From contig CAKZVK010000005.1 in the NCBI GenBank assembly GCA_937921825.1, positions 1 through 64,000 of the forward strand: 64,000 bases of DNA. The letters run 5' to 3'. This DNA is from an uncultured Saprospiraceae bacterium (GTDB taxonomy: Bacteria > Bacteroidota > Bacteroidia > Chitinophagales > Saprospiraceae). Position numbers and translations under genes: made by a program. The notes below the pieces were generated by a model. The model made no database searches. It saw only the letters and a list, made by a program, of their open reading frames with translations, and was not told the origin of the DNA. Below are positions 55,464 through 64,000 of the stretch, piece by piece; the stretch's first letter is position 1, and each line of letters begins with the position of its first letter.

Positions 55464-56569
55464 GTAATTATTGCACCATCTTCTATTAAATAAGATTTAT
55501 AAGATAAGGAAAGTTCCTGTAGGGCTTCTACTACCCTGCTTTTATCCGTGTCCGTGATAAAAATCTGGGAGGCCATTTCCTTTTTGGCTAGTTCCAGCAG
55601 TTGTCGAACTCTATTTTTATCCAGCTTGTCAAAGATATCATCCATAAGAAGAATAGGTTTGATACCAGTGATCTTTTTTATCCACTCCATCTGAGCCAGC
55701 TTCAGTGCAATGACTGCGGACTTTAGCTGACCTTCGGAAGCATATTTCTTGATGGGTTTACTATCTATGAAGATGGTGATATCATCCTTATGTATGCCTT
55801 TAGTGGTTTTTCTTAGGAGATGATCTTGTCTCACACTATCCTTAAGCAAAGACTCCATCGTTCCATCATGTAAGTGAGATCTATAAGCAAGGGTCACCGA
55901 TTCGCTAGACTTACTTATGTCTTCATAATGCTCTTTCATAATAGGTGCAAGGTCAGTTAGGTATTCTTTCCTTTTGTTGTAAATATACTTTGCAGGTTCA
56001 AGCATATTCTTATCTATGCTTTCTAGTACTAGACTTTGGCTTTCCCCGATCTTATGTACATTTTTTAGATAGGCATTCCGCTGTTTCAGTAGCTTGTTGT
56101 ACTTCATAAGATTCAACAAGTATGATTTATCGGCTAGAGAAATAGTTCGATCCATCACCTTCCTCCTTTCTATGCTGCTTTCTACAAGGATAAGAATATC
56201 TCTTGGTGCAATCATAAAGGCAGGCACCTGACCGACAAGCTCTGATAAAGATTTTAATTTCTTCTCATTAATCTTGAAGGATTTAGTCTTAGAGACCTGA
56301 GAGACGAGTTCATAGATGAGTTTGTCGTCATCTTTTGAAAATCGGCCTTCGACTCTGAAAAAGTCAGTTTCGTACTTGTAGATATGCCTGTCTAGATGCG
56401 TAAAATAGCTTTTGCCGTTACAGATATAATAGATCGCATCAAGAATGGTCGTCTTTCCAGCGCCATTTGCCCCTGTAATCACCTGTATATTGTCGTCAAA
56501 CGATAAGCTGAGGTGCTCATAATTCCTATAATTGGAGAGAGTAAGGAATTCTAGCTCTATTTTCTGCAA
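55460..56569 (-). CDS. recF: DNA repair and recombination protein RecF
   Basis: The 369-residue SMC-like ATPase helps load RecA at single-strand gaps. The Walker A motif is GANGAGKT (residues 33-40), the ABC-type signature is YASEGQLKS and the Walker B segment is PILLMDDIFDKLD. Length is normal. It overlaps the DUF721 gene by 4 bases, and is divergent from pdhA with 64 bases between. The association recF-DUF721 is common in Bacteroidota. Confidence 0.95.
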   Translation of the reverse strand: MQKIELEFLTLSNYRNYEHLSLSFDDNIQVITGANGAGKTTILDAIYYICNGKSYFTHLDRHIYKYETDFFRVEGRFSKDDDKLIYELVSQVSKTKSFKINEKKLKSLSELVGQVPAFMIAPRDILILVESSIERRKVMDRTISLADKSYLLNLMKYNKLLKQRNAYLKNVHKIGESQSLVLESIDKNMLEPAKYIYNKRKEYLTDLAPIMKEHYEDISKSSESVTLAYRSHLHDGTMESLLKDSVRQDHLLRKTTKGIHKDDITIFIDSKPIKKYASEGQLKSAVIALKLAQMEWIKKITGIKPILLMDDIFDKLDKNRVRQLLELAKKEMASQIFITDTDKSRVVEALQELSLSYKSYLIEDGAIIT

Positions 56570-56633
56570 TTGCTTATCTTTACAAATTAATCGAAAGCTA
56601 AATTAATTTAATATTCACTCAAACAGATAGATA

Positions 56634-57671
56634 ATGGCAGAAGTAGCAGAAAAGAAAGTTACCAGTAGCAAAGGAAAAACACCTTTCAAGGTGGATAAGA
56701 AAACTGCACTGAATTGGTATGAGGTGATGTTAAGAATCAGAAGGTTCGAAGAAGCATCACTAAAAGCATATAGCCAACAGAAGATCAGAGGATTTTTGCA
56801 CGTGTATATTGGCCAAGAAGCTATAGCTGCAGGAATAGTCTCTGCACTGAGACAAGAAGATCTGATAGCAACAGCATACAGACAGCATGGCCTTGCTCTA
56901 TCTAAAGGCATAAGCTCTAGAGCTTGTATGGCCGAGCTATATGGAAAAGTAACAGGAGTAGTGAAAGGAAAGGGAGGCTCGATGCACTTCTCTTCTAAAA
57001 AGCACTATTACATAGGCGGTAATGGTATAGTAGGTGCTCAGATTCCAATAGGAACAGGTGTCGCGCTTGCTGAGCAATATAAAGGCACTGATAATCTTTG
57101 TGTCACTATGTTCGGTGATGGTGCAGCTAGACAAGGCGCATTGCATGAGTCATTTAATATGGCGATGACTTGGAAACTACCTGTCCTCTATATCTGTGAG
57201 AATAATCAGTACGCAATGGGTACTTCTGTGTCTAGAACGTCTAATGTAAAAGATATCTACAAGCTGGGACTAGGATATGAAATGCCTTGCGAGGCTGTAG
57301 ATGGTATGTCTCCTATCGCTGTACACGAAGCACTTACTAAAGCTGCTGAGCACATCAGATCTGGTAAAGGGCCTTACTTCCTAGAGATCAAGACCTATAG
57401 ATATAGAGGTCATTCTGTATCTGATCCTGGAAAATATAGAACTAAGGAAGAGCTTAACTCATTCAAGGATAGAGATCCTATTACTGAGACTGAGGAGTTG
57501 ATCCTAGAGAAGAAACTGGCAAGTCAGAAAGAAATCGATGCTATAAAGGATAAAATCAAAGCAGAAATAGCTGATGCTGTGGAGTTTGCTGAAAAGTCAG
57601 ACTTCCCATTAGGCTCAGAACTATACGATGATAACTACGTGCAAAAAGACTATCCATTCATAATGGACTAG
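56634..57671 (+). CDS. pdhA: Pyruvate dehydrogenase E1 component alpha subunit
   Basis: The 345-residue TPP-dependent subunit decarboxylates pyruvate in the pyruvate dehydrogenase complex. The TPP motif runs from GDGAARQGALHESFNMA to ICENN, and the phospho-loop-like YRYRGHSVSDPG segment is present. The N-terminal ~25 residues are a Lys/Val-rich extension. The E1 beta (pdhB) and E2 genes are not next to it, so the complex is encoded elsewhere. The upstream gene is recF (divergent). Confidence 0.94.
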   Translation: MAEVAEKKVTSSKGKTPFKVDKKTALNWYEVMLRIRRFEEASLKAYSQQKIRGFLHVYIGQEAIAAGIVSALRQEDLIATAYRQHGLALSKGISSRACMAELYGKVTGVVKGKGGSMHFSSKKHYYIGGNGIVGAQIPIGTGVALAEQYKGTDNLCVTMFGDGAARQGALHESFNMAMTWKLPVLYICENNQYAMGTSVSRTSNVKDIYKLGLGYEMPCEAVDGMSPIAVHEALTKAAEHIRSGKGPYFLEIKTYRYRGHSVSDPGKYRTKEELNSFKDRDPITETEELILEKKLASQKEIDAIKDKIKAEIADAVEFAEKSDFPLGSELYDDNYVQKDYPFIMD

Positions 57672-57709
57672 TTCATATTAGAAGAGTAACATATTTATAT
57701 TAGTTTCTT

Positions 57710-57717
57710 TATTTTTG
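57710..57717 (+). promoter_or_regulatory. -7 promoter element for the TPR protein/ribH unit
   Basis: TATTTTTG fits TAnnTTTG exactly and ends 25 bases before the ATG at 57743. A clear -33 box is not seen. Confidence 0.45.
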
Positions 57718-57742
57718 CGCAAATTTTGACAAAAGATATATA

Positions 57743-58441
57743 ATGGCTAAAAGGAGATCGAACAGAAGAGAAGAAGATATACAAGAAGAACTTGTAGACG
57801 TAGTACAGACAAATACTGATTCTACAACGGCTTGGTTTGAAAAGAATAAAAGCCTTGTTATGGGCTTGCTAGCTGCAGCTGTAATATTACTAGCTGGATT
57901 TCTTATCTATAAGTACTTTATCAAGGTACCAAAAGAAAAGGAAGCAAAAGCGGCTATCTATAAAGCAGAACTTCAGTTCGAGAGAGATTCTTTTGCTCTT
58001 GCCTTAGAAAATCCAGGTGGTGGTTTCGAAGGTCTTTTAGATATTATAGACTCTTACAGCGGCACACCAACTGCTAACCTTGCTAAACTATATGCTGGGG
58101 TGAGTTACTTGAATCTAGGAAGATTTGATGACGCCATTTCATATTTACAAAGCCACTCTGCTGCCGGAGATTACTCTCCCCTTCTGAAGAATGGCTCTCT
58201 AGGAGATGCATACTCAGAAAAAGGTGATATGGATAAAGCACTTTCATTCTATGAAAAGGCTGCTAATGCTGGAGAAGATGCTTTATTGACACCATACTAT
58301 CTCTACAAGCTAGGTTTGCTTGCTAAGCGTAATGGCAATGCATCAAAGGCTAAATCTGCCTTCTCAAGAATAAAGAACGATTATCCTAATGCTAATGAAG
58401 CGACTAATATTGATGTCTTGATCAATTCTGTCTCTAGCTAA
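57743..58441 (+). CDS. TPR-containing inner-membrane protein (YfgM-like)
   Basis: The 232-residue protein has a basic cytoplasmic N terminus (MAKRRSNRREED), one membrane segment (about residues 38-60) and a C-terminal domain with TPR-like helices (NLAKLYAGVSYLNLGRFDDAISYL and YSEKGDMDKALSFYEKAA). The layout matches YfgM-type ancillary proteins and a conserved TPR gene that precedes ribH in many Bacteroidota. Its exact role is not known. ribH follows after 11 bases. Confidence 0.8.
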   Translation: MAKRRSNRREEDIQEELVDVVQTNTDSTTAWFEKNKSLVMGLLAAAVILLAGFLIYKYFIKVPKEKEAKAAIYKAELQFERDSFALALENPGGGFEGLLDIIDSYSGTPTANLAKLYAGVSYLNLGRFDDAISYLQSHSAAGDYSPLLKNGSLGDAYSEKGDMDKALSFYEKAANAGEDALLTPYYLYKLGLLAKRNGNASKAKSAFSRIKNDYPNANEATNIDVLINSVSS

Positions 58442-58452
58442 GCTTCTATTAA

Positions 58453-58968
58453 TTGAGCTCCAAGGATAATAACCTTTCTGAAGTAGATCTATCTCAGATT
58501 CCTTCTGCTGAAGGATACAAAGTACATATAGCGGTATCAGACTGGAATTCTGAAGTTACCCATGCCTTATTAGAAGGAGCTGTAGCTACACTTAAAGAGG
58601 TAGGCGTAACTGAAAAGGATATAGAAGTTGTCCATGTTCCAGGTACTTTCGAGTTACCTCTAGCCGCTAAGTCACTATTCAAATCAAAAGCTTCTGATGC
58701 AGTAATCTGTCTAGGCTGTGTCATCAAGGGAGAGACAGATCATGATGTCTATATCAATCAATCTGTGGCTAATGCTATTAACCAATTAGCCATCCTTTCT
58801 AGTAAGCCAGTAATCTTTGGTGTATTGACCGTGAATACTCATCAGCAAGCCCTAGATAGATGCGGAGGAGTCCATGGTAACAAAGGTGTGGAAGCAGCTG
58901 TCACTGCTGTAAAAATGATTCGACTACAAAAAGACTTAAATAAGCCAGGAGCTTCTATAGGATTCTAA
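58453..58968 (+). CDS. ribH: 6,7-dimethyl-8-ribityllumazine synthase RibH
   Basis: The 171-residue enzyme condenses 5-amino-6-ribitylaminouracil with dihydroxybutanone phosphate, the penultimate step of riboflavin synthesis, as an icosahedral or pentameric assembly. Motifs are VPGTFELPLAAK, ICLGCVIKGETDHD (His in the TDHD turn as likely catalytic residue) and FGVLTVNTHQQALDR. The start is TTG at 58453, with no closer ATG. It overlaps the convergent dihydroorotase gene by 4 bases at the stop codons. Confidence 0.95.
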   Translation: MSSKDNNLSEVDLSQIPSAEGYKVHIAVSDWNSEVTHALLEGAVATLKEVGVTEKDIEVVHVPGTFELPLAAKSLFKSKASDAVICLGCVIKGETDHDVYINQSVANAINQLAILSSKPVIFGVLTVNTHQQALDRCGGVHGNKGVEAAVTAVKMIRLQKDLNKPGASIGF

Positions 58969-60311
58969 TAATCTGTATGGAACCCTAATCTCTGACCGTT
59001 TTTCTGCCCAGTAAGTTTATGATCTCGGTATACAAAGGCTCCATTACATATAGTGGAGATTACCTTTCCTCTAAAATCGAACTGCTCTAGAGGCGACCAT
59101 CCACATTTATAATGCAGCTGATCTTTGCTGACCGTCCAGTTGAGATTAGGATCTACAATAGCTAAGTCGGCAAAGGCACCTTCGTCTATATATCCTCTAT
59201 CTTTTATTCGGAATAACTCGGCAGGAGAATGACACATCTTATCTACAATAAATTCCTTGCTCAGTTCTCCTCTATGGTAAAAGGAAAGCATCATGGACAG
59301 ACTATGTTGGATCAGCGGTAAGCCAGAAGGGGCTTCCAGATAGTGTTTTGACTTTTCTTCTACAGTATGTGGCGCATGATCAGTTGCTATGACATCAAAA
59401 TATCCATCCTTGAGACCTTGGAGTAAGGCTTCTTTATCATGTACAGTTTTGATGGCAGGGTTGCATTTGACCTTATTTCCTAGGACATGGTAGTAGCTAT
59501 CATCAAAGAAGAGGTGATGGACACAGATCTCAGCCGTTATCTTCTTTTTCCTAAACGGGATATCATTATTAAAGAGCTTGATCTCTTCTGCAGTACTAAT
59601 GTGTAGTATATGTAGACGCGTACCATGCTTTCTAGCCAGTTCTATCGCCATAGAAGAGGAAAGATAGCAGCCCTCAGTATTTCTAATAATAGGATGATAA
59701 GTAGCATCTAATTTAGAGCCATATTCTGCTTTGGCCTTCTCTAGATTGGTTCTGATTGTCGCTTCATCTTCGCAGTGGGTAGCGATAAGCATGGAAACTT
59801 TGGAGAATAAATTATCCAAGGTTGCTCTATTGTCTACAAGCATATTTCCTGTACTAGAGCCCATGAATATTTTTACACCACAGACTTTTTTAGGATTTGT
59901 TTTGAGTACTTCCTCTAGATTGTCATTCGTGGCACCCATGTAGAAGGAATAATTCACCGTAGAAGTCTTAGCGGCGATTTGGTATTTCTCTTCTAGCTTT
60001 TCTTGTGTGGTACTGGTAGGCTTTGTATTAGGCATCTCCATGAAGCTCGTCACTCCACCCGCTGCAGCTGCTGCAGCCTCCGTACCTATATTCGCTTTAT
60101 GTGTAAGACCTGGCTCTCTGAAATGCACTTGGTCATCTATGATTCCAGGCATGACCCATTTACCTCTTAGATCTATGGTTTCTGCTTCAGCTGCAGTTAT
60201 GCTCTTATCGACTTTAGCGATTCTATCATCTTTGATTAAGATGTCACCTTCTACAGATTTACCTCTGTTTATAATCGTTGCATTCTTGAGTAATAAGCTC
60301 CCTTTCTTCAT
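58965..60311 (-). CDS. Dihydroorotase, class I type
   Basis: The 448-residue amidohydrolase forms dihydroorotate from carbamoyl-aspartate in pyrimidine synthesis. It has the metal-site segment DDQVHFREPG, the carboxylated-lysine region CGVKIFMGSS, the ligand histidines in ATHCED and LHILHIST, and the catalytic aspartate in ATDHAPH. The first histidine of the usual HxH pair is Gln61 here. I choose the ATG at 60311 (MKKGSLLLKN) because the preceding 31 codons do not look like dihydroorotase and lie in the promoter gap; an ATG start at 60404 is possible. Confidence 0.88.
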   Translation of the reverse strand: MKKGSLLLKNATIINRGKSVEGDILIKDDRIAKVDKSITAAEAETIDLRGKWVMPGIIDDQVHFREPGLTHKANIGTEAAAAAAGGVTSFMEMPNTKPTSTTQEKLEEKYQIAAKTSTVNYSFYMGATNDNLEEVLKTNPKKVCGVKIFMGSSTGNMLVDNRATLDNLFSKVSMLIATHCEDEATIRTNLEKAKAEYGSKLDATYHPIIRNTEGCYLSSSMAIELARKHGTRLHILHISTAEEIKLFNNDIPFRKKKITAEICVHHLFFDDSYYHVLGNKVKCNPAIKTVHDKEALLQGLKDGYFDVIATDHAPHTVEEKSKHYLEAPSGLPLIQHSLSMMLSFYHRGELSKEFIVDKMCHSPAELFRIKDRGYIDEGAFADLAIVDPNLNWTVSKDQLHYKCGWSPLEQFDFRGKVISTICNGAFVYRDHKLTGQKNGQRLGFHTDY

Positions 60312-60409
60312 AACTTCTTTTCTTAATAAATCGAAGGTATGGATTAATGTCGAGGAATCTGTGACTCTATTCTTCATAAGTTCTACAACTTTAATCTTCT
60401 CCAAATTCC

Positions 60410-60438
60410 CTTGAATAACTAGCTTAAGTATACCTTTG
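60410..60438 (+). promoter_or_regulatory. Promoter candidate for purK-purE
   Basis: CTTG (60410-60413, one mismatch to TTTG) and the exact -7 match TACCTTTG (60431-60438) are separated by 17 bases. The -7 element ends 7 bases before the TTG start codon, so the mRNA leader would be very short or absent. Confidence 0.5.
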
Positions 60439-60445
60439 CAGCAAA

Positions 60446-61606
60446 TTGTATCTTATCATCGAGAAGAAAAAAATAGGAGTTTTAGGTGGTGGACAGCTCG
60501 GTAGGATGCTGATCCAAGAAGCGACCAAGTTTGACTTAGATCTGTGGTTTATGGATAAGGAATTTGATTTCCCAGTTCCTAGTATGTATCCCAACTTTGT
60601 CAGAGGTGATTTTAAAAACTATGATGATGTGTTGGCCTTTGGTAAGGCGATGGATATCATAACGATAGAAATAGAGAACGTCAATACTGATGCCCTGAAG
60701 GAATTAGAAGCCCAAGGTAAGCAAGTCTACCCCCAGCCCAGGGTTATAGAGATTATCAAAGATAAGGGCATACAGAAGCAGTTCTATCAGGAGAATTCAA
60801 TACCTACTTCAGATTTCTTTTTGGTCAGTGATAAAGAAGAGATACTCAAGATAATAGAGAATGGTCAGTTGAAGCTGCCATTTATACAGAAGTCAAGATT
60901 AGCGGGTTATGATGGGAAAGGTGTAGCAGCTATTATCACGGAGAATGATCTTTCTAAGTTACTCGAAGGACCTGCAGTAATAGAGCAATTAGTAGATATA
61001 GAAAAAGAACTAGCTGTAATATTAGCAAGAAATGAAGATGGTGCTATTAGTGCTTTTCCGATGACAGAAATGGTTTTTGACCCACAAGGGAATCTCCTAG
61101 ACTATTTGCTCTGTCCTGCTGCTGTGGATGAAGACATCCAACAGAAAGGGCTAGAACTAGCAAAGCAAGTCATCGAAGGTTTAGATATGGTAGGCTTACT
61201 CGCTGTAGAACTATTTCTAGCTAAGGATGGATCCATTCTAGTTAATGAAGTCGCTCCGAGACCACATAACTCTGGACATCATACAATAGATGCAGGAAAC
61301 TATTCTCAGTATAATATGCATCTGAGAACCCTTCTGAATTGGCCACTGAATACTGTCAAGCAAGACAATATGGCTATGATGATCAACTTACTGGGCAGTC
61401 CTGATCATACAGGCCCTGTACAGTATGAGGGCTTAGGTAGAGTGATGAAAATTCCTAATGTCTATCCACATATCTACGGTAAGAAAATCACAAAGCCACT
61501 CAGGAAGATGGGTCATACAACTATAGTCGGTGATACCTTGGAAGAACTGTTAGAAGCAAAGAAATTTATCAAGTCATACCTAAAAGTCATATCATGTCAA
61601 GAGTAG
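60446..61606 (+). CDS. purK: 5-(carboxyamino)imidazole ribonucleotide synthase PurK
   Basis: The 386-residue ATP-grasp enzyme carboxylates aminoimidazole ribonucleotide with ATP and bicarbonate in purine synthesis. Motifs are [13 protein letters not shown] at the N terminus, [13 protein letters not shown] and the magnesium-site [14 protein letters not shown]. The start must be TTG at 60446, since no other start codon precedes GGGQLGR. It overlaps purE by 13 bases, so both enzymes of the two-step carboxylation come from one mRNA. Confidence 0.96.
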   Translation: MYLIIEKKKIGVLGGGQLGRMLIQEATKFDLDLWFMDKEFDFPVPSMYPNFVRGDFKNYDDVLAFGKAMDIITIEIENVNTDALKELEAQGKQVYPQPRVIEIIKDKGIQKQFYQENSIPTSDFFLVSDKEEILKIIENGQLKLPFIQKSRLAGYDGKGVAAIITENDLSKLLEGPAVIEQLVDIEKELAVILARNEDGAISAFPMTEMVFDPQGNLLDYLLCPAAVDEDIQQKGLELAKQVIEGLDMVGLLAVELFLAKDGSILVNEVAPRPHNSGHHTIDAGNYSQYNMHLRTLLNWPLNTVKQDNMAMMINLLGSPDHTGPVQYEGLGRVMKIPNVYPHIYGKKITKPLRKMGHTTIVGDTLEELLEAKKFIKSYLKVISCQE

Positions 61607-62091
61607 GAATAATTATGGGTTCGGATTCTGATCTGCCTGTCATGCAAAGTGCCGCAGATATCCTTACAGAGTTAGGTGTCGAGTATGAGATGACGGTCGT
61701 CTCTGCGCATCGTACACCACATCGTATGGTCAGGTATGCAGAGTCTGCAGTAGAAAAAGGAATCGCTGTAATCATTGCTGGAGCAGGCGGTGCAGCCCAC
61801 CTTCCGGGGATGGTGGCCTCTATGACAGATATTCCTATCATCGGTGTACCAATCAAGTCTTCTAACTCCATAGACGGCTGGGACTCTATCTTATCTATTC
61901 TTCAGATGCCTAACGGTATACCTGTAGCCACTGTCGCTTTGAATGGAGCTAAAAATGCAGGACTATTGGCAGCTAGGATACTAGGTACTAGTAATTCTGA
62001 TGTCCAGTATAGATTGAAGAAATACAGAGAAGACATGAAAGTTGCCGTCTTAGAAAAGGCTAAACGTGTGGAAGGCTCTAAGCCTTCATAG
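61594..62091 (+). CDS. purE: N5-carboxyaminoimidazole ribonucleotide mutase PurE
   Basis: The 165-residue class I PurE moves the carboxyl group from N5 to C4 of the imidazole, completing the reaction begun by PurK. Motifs are [24 protein letters not shown] (catalytic His in SAHRTP) and [15 protein letters not shown]. Length is typical of the bacterial, mutase-only form. Translation is probably coupled to purK by the 13-base overlap. Confidence 0.96.
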   Translation: MSRVGIIMGSDSDLPVMQSAADILTELGVEYEMTVVSAHRTPHRMVRYAESAVEKGIAVIIAGAGGAAHLPGMVASMTDIPIIGVPIKSSNSIDGWDSILSILQMPNGIPVATVALNGAKNAGLLAARILGTSNSDVQYRLKKYREDMKVAVLEKAKRVEGSKPS

Positions 62092-62181
62092 GCCAGTATC
62101 TCTAATTAAAATATTGTAGCTTCTTAAATTGTACTAGATGAACCTGCTGAGTCAGGTTGTATTTTGTTCTATGCCTGACAT

Positions 62182-62218
62182 AAAAAAAGGCCAGGTATAA
62201 TACCTGACCTTTATTTTT
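62182..62218. terminator. Bidirectional intrinsic terminator
   Basis: An 11-bp stem (62187-62197 with 62201-62211, one C-A mismatch) has loop TAA and is flanked by an A-run and a T-run. It separates the convergent purE and OmpA-family genes. Confidence 0.82.
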
Positions 62219-62234
62219 ATTTCTGTTTCAGTGT

Positions 62235-63713
62235 CTATCTTGGAACCAAGTTAAACACGACTCTCCTATTCAATCTTCTTCCCTGTATGTTATCATTAGA
62301 AGATACAGGTCTTGATTCTCCATAACCGGTATGTGTCATTCTGTCTCCAGAGATAAATACTCTATCTCTAAGGTATTGATAGCAAGCTTGAGCTCTTCTT
62401 TCTGATAATAACTGGTTGTTTATCGCAGATCCTACATTATCAGTATGTCCTTCTATCACGAGATTGTAATTAGGATATTTATTTAGAATCTGACCGATCT
62501 GATTTAGGACGGGATAAGATTCTGATGTTAAAGTCGCCTTACCTGTATCAAAAGAAACAGCTCTCATAGCTACTTCTAAAGCAGATAAATCATTACGAGC
62601 TATTTCTGGACAGCCATTAGCCGCTACCGTACCTGGTGTATCAGGACATCTATCTCTACTATCATCTATGCCATCGCCATCACTATCTGGACATCCACCA
62701 AATGAAGCGATACCTGGACTGTTAGGACACTTGTCTGAACTATCTGGAACACCATCTCCATCTCTATCTGAAACAGCTATGGCCTTAGGGCAGCCATTAG
62801 GTCCATCACCTTTTAGGTCTGGACAGCTATCCATTTTATCAGGAACTCCGTCACCATCTCTATCAGTATCTATAGCCTCAGCTGCTGGAGGACAACCATT
62901 ATTTTCTTTTACACCAGCCTTATTAGGACATTCATCGTCAGAGTCAGAGATACCATCGCCATCTGAATCAGGACAACCTTTGAATATTCCTATACCTGCT
63001 AGTTCTGGGCAATCATCTCTATAGTCAGGAATGCCGTCATTATCTTTATCTGGGCAGCCTTTTAGTGCTACTGGTCCAGCCATCTGAGGACATAAATCTA
63101 TTTCGTCAGCAAGACCATCTCCATCGCTATCCATAGCTTCTACTTCTTCCTCTATCGTCTTTTCCATAGCGTTAGGCTGACCGAAAAGATAGACAAAGCC
63201 TAAACCGTGGTGAAGATTGTTTCTATCGTCCGCTAGTGCATATCGATATTCTGACTGCCAATTTATATAAGCATTGTCTTTGATCTTAAAGTTTAATCCA
63301 ACTCCAAAAGGAATCTGAATATTGAAATCACCTTCTTCCTCTAGTACACCACCTAGTCCTGCCATTACGTAAGGAATGACTTTAGTGTCAGGTTTGTAGA
63401 ATTGATACTGACCTTGAATGTCGGCGCCGTATACTTTCTTATGAAAACAGTTCTCGAAACGCTGATCATGACTCGTTACTACTCCTGCTTTTATAGGAAG
63501 TACCAGATTTATATTTTCATTGATGTTCTTATGCAGACCTATCTCAAAACCATGATGGTAAGCGCCGAAGTCTGTGATGGTGCCACCATTTTGAGATTGA
63601 TAATCCATAAATAGGGACTTAAATGAAAGTCCATAAGGGTAGCTAGGATTCTGTGCTTCTATAGAACTCAGAAGAATAGTGGTAAAAAAGAAGATTAATA
63701 CGACCTGTTTCAT
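62235..63713 (-). CDS. OmpA family protein with six thrombospondin type 3 repeats
   Basis: The 492-residue protein has a signal peptide (ending SSIEAQ), an N-terminal ~170-residue outer-membrane barrel-like domain, six calcium-binding type 3 repeats of the form DxDxDGxxDxxDxCP (about residues 195-365) and a C-terminal OmpA/MotB peptidoglycan-binding domain with IEGHTDNVGS and LSERRAQACYQYL. It likely ties the outer membrane to the cell wall. An exact -7 element lies 26 bases upstream. Confidence 0.92.
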   Translation of the reverse strand: MKQVVLIFFFTTILLSSIEAQNPSYPYGLSFKSLFMDYQSQNGGTITDFGAYHHGFEIGLHKNINENINLVLPIKAGVVTSHDQRFENCFHKKVYGADIQGQYQFYKPDTKVIPYVMAGLGGVLEEEGDFNIQIPFGVGLNFKIKDNAYINWQSEYRYALADDRNNLHHGLGFVYLFGQPNAMEKTIEEEVEAMDSDGDGLADEIDLCPQMAGPVALKGCPDKDNDGIPDYRDDCPELAGIGIFKGCPDSDGDGISDSDDECPNKAGVKENNGCPPAAEAIDTDRDGDGVPDKMDSCPDLKGDGPNGCPKAIAVSDRDGDGVPDSSDKCPNSPGIASFGGCPDSDGDGIDDSRDRCPDTPGTVAANGCPEIARNDLSALEVAMRAVSFDTGKATLTSESYPVLNQIGQILNKYPNYNLVIEGHTDNVGSAINNQLLSERRAQACYQYLRDRVFISGDRMTHTGYGESRPVSSNDNIQGRRLNRRVVFNLVPR

Positions 63714-63738
63714 AATATATACAGTGATTTTCGAAAAA

Positions 63739-63746
63739 CAAAGTTA
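63739..63746 (-). promoter_or_regulatory. -7 promoter element for the OmpA-family gene
   Basis: TAACTTTG on the minus strand fits TAnnTTTG exactly and lies 25 bases before the start codon at 63713. A -33 box is not clear. Confidence 0.5.
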
Positions 63747-63841
63747 ATCTTTAGTTCGGTAAAATTTGCTTTTTCTTAGGTTGATATAAGAGTTAATTTC
63801 ATGTATTTTCAACTGATAAACAGCTGATTAGCATTGCTTTC

Positions 63842-64000
63842 TTAGCTCAAAGATTCAAAATAGCCTGTTTCTCGGTTCTTACGAACGTTGTTCCAGTTAT
63901 AATAACGTCCATTCATAGAGATATATACCCCTGGTTCTAAAGTTTGTACAAAAGCCAGAGCTGATCCCAAATTGAAAAAGCCATCGGAGGAGGTACCAAA
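63842..64000 (-). CDS. C-terminal end of an unidentified gene (partial)
   Basis: On the minus strand a frame is open from the window edge to a stop at 63842-63844, giving 52 residues that begin FGTSSDGFFNLGSALAF and include PGVYISMNGRYYNWNNVR. The codon use and aromatic, beta-like pattern agree with a real gene entering from the right, possibly an outer-membrane protein. It is too short to name. Confidence 0.5.
   Translation of the reverse strand, partial: FGTSSDGFFNLGSALAFVQTLEPGVYISMNGRYYNWNNVRKNRETGYFESLS

Noticed and set aside
1-64000. tRNA or rRNA genes
   Set aside because: I found no stretch with a convincing cloverleaf, GGTTCGAATCC-type arm or rRNA-like conserved blocks; a covariance-model scan would be decisive.

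Overview
The window looks like a chromosomal piece of an AT-rich member of the Bacteroidota, most likely a Saprospiria-type marine or environmental bacterium. The evidence is: several exported proteins end in type IX secretion (T9SS) sorting domains of type A and type B; there is a PorP/SprF protein and a TonB-dependent receptor; Bacteroidota-style -7 elements (TAnnTTTG) sit before genes; there are no obvious Shine-Dalgarno sites; and many TTG starts are used. I assign the lineage by family content, not by a marker-gene tree. I see no insertion sequence, prophage, CRISPR array, rRNA or convincing tRNA, so this reads as core genome with large lineage-specific surface-protein genes.

Layout. Bases 1-3562 hold two class V aminotransferase-fold enzymes (the first cut by the window edge), ribD and an exported thioredoxin-like protein. 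Bases 3695-5350 hold a membrane protein with a zinc-binding tail and a membrane-anchored NUC1-type nuclease. Bases 5406-17871 form a secretion/adhesion block: an outer-membrane barrel protein, a 3508-residue metalloprotease with about 31 Ig/PKD-like repeats and a type B sorting domain, and a PorP/SprF protein. Signal peptidase I, a beta-propeller-like protein and a T9SS subtilase follow to 22124. From 22121 to 30140 come trmN6 and a divergent pair of units: a DUF5689 lipoprotein and TonB receptor on the minus strand, and an exported endonuclease/exonuclease/phosphatase protein with a PIF1-like helicase on the plus strand. Bases 30216-34651 carry a tiny membrane protein, miaE, a glycosyltransferase, a WbqC-family protein and a bacterial dynamin. 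A second giant T9SS cargo (1622 aa, ten ~100-residue repeats) fills 34773-39641, followed by a DPP7-like S46 peptidase and dnaK.

From 44270 to the end the genes are mostly housekeeping: a DUF4249-like lipoprotein, panB-mltG, tilS, an mdh operon, an M43 metalloprotease with type A sorting domain, sucC, a cytochrome oxidase subunit III, recF with a DUF721 gene, pdhA, a TPR membrane protein, ribH, a dihydroorotase, purK-purE and an OmpA protein with six thrombospondin type 3 repeats.

Together, four exported peptidases (M12B-like, S8, S46, M43), two exported nuclease/phosphodiesterase-type proteins and a TonB receptor suggest a surface-attached organism that degrades protein and probably nucleic acid or phosphoester polymers. 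The most unusual items are the alternating A-B repeat architecture of the giant protease, the histone-H1-like basic tail on malate dehydrogenase, the receptor/DUF5689/phosphoesterase locus, and several -7 promoter elements placed so close to the start codon that the mRNAs may be leaderless.
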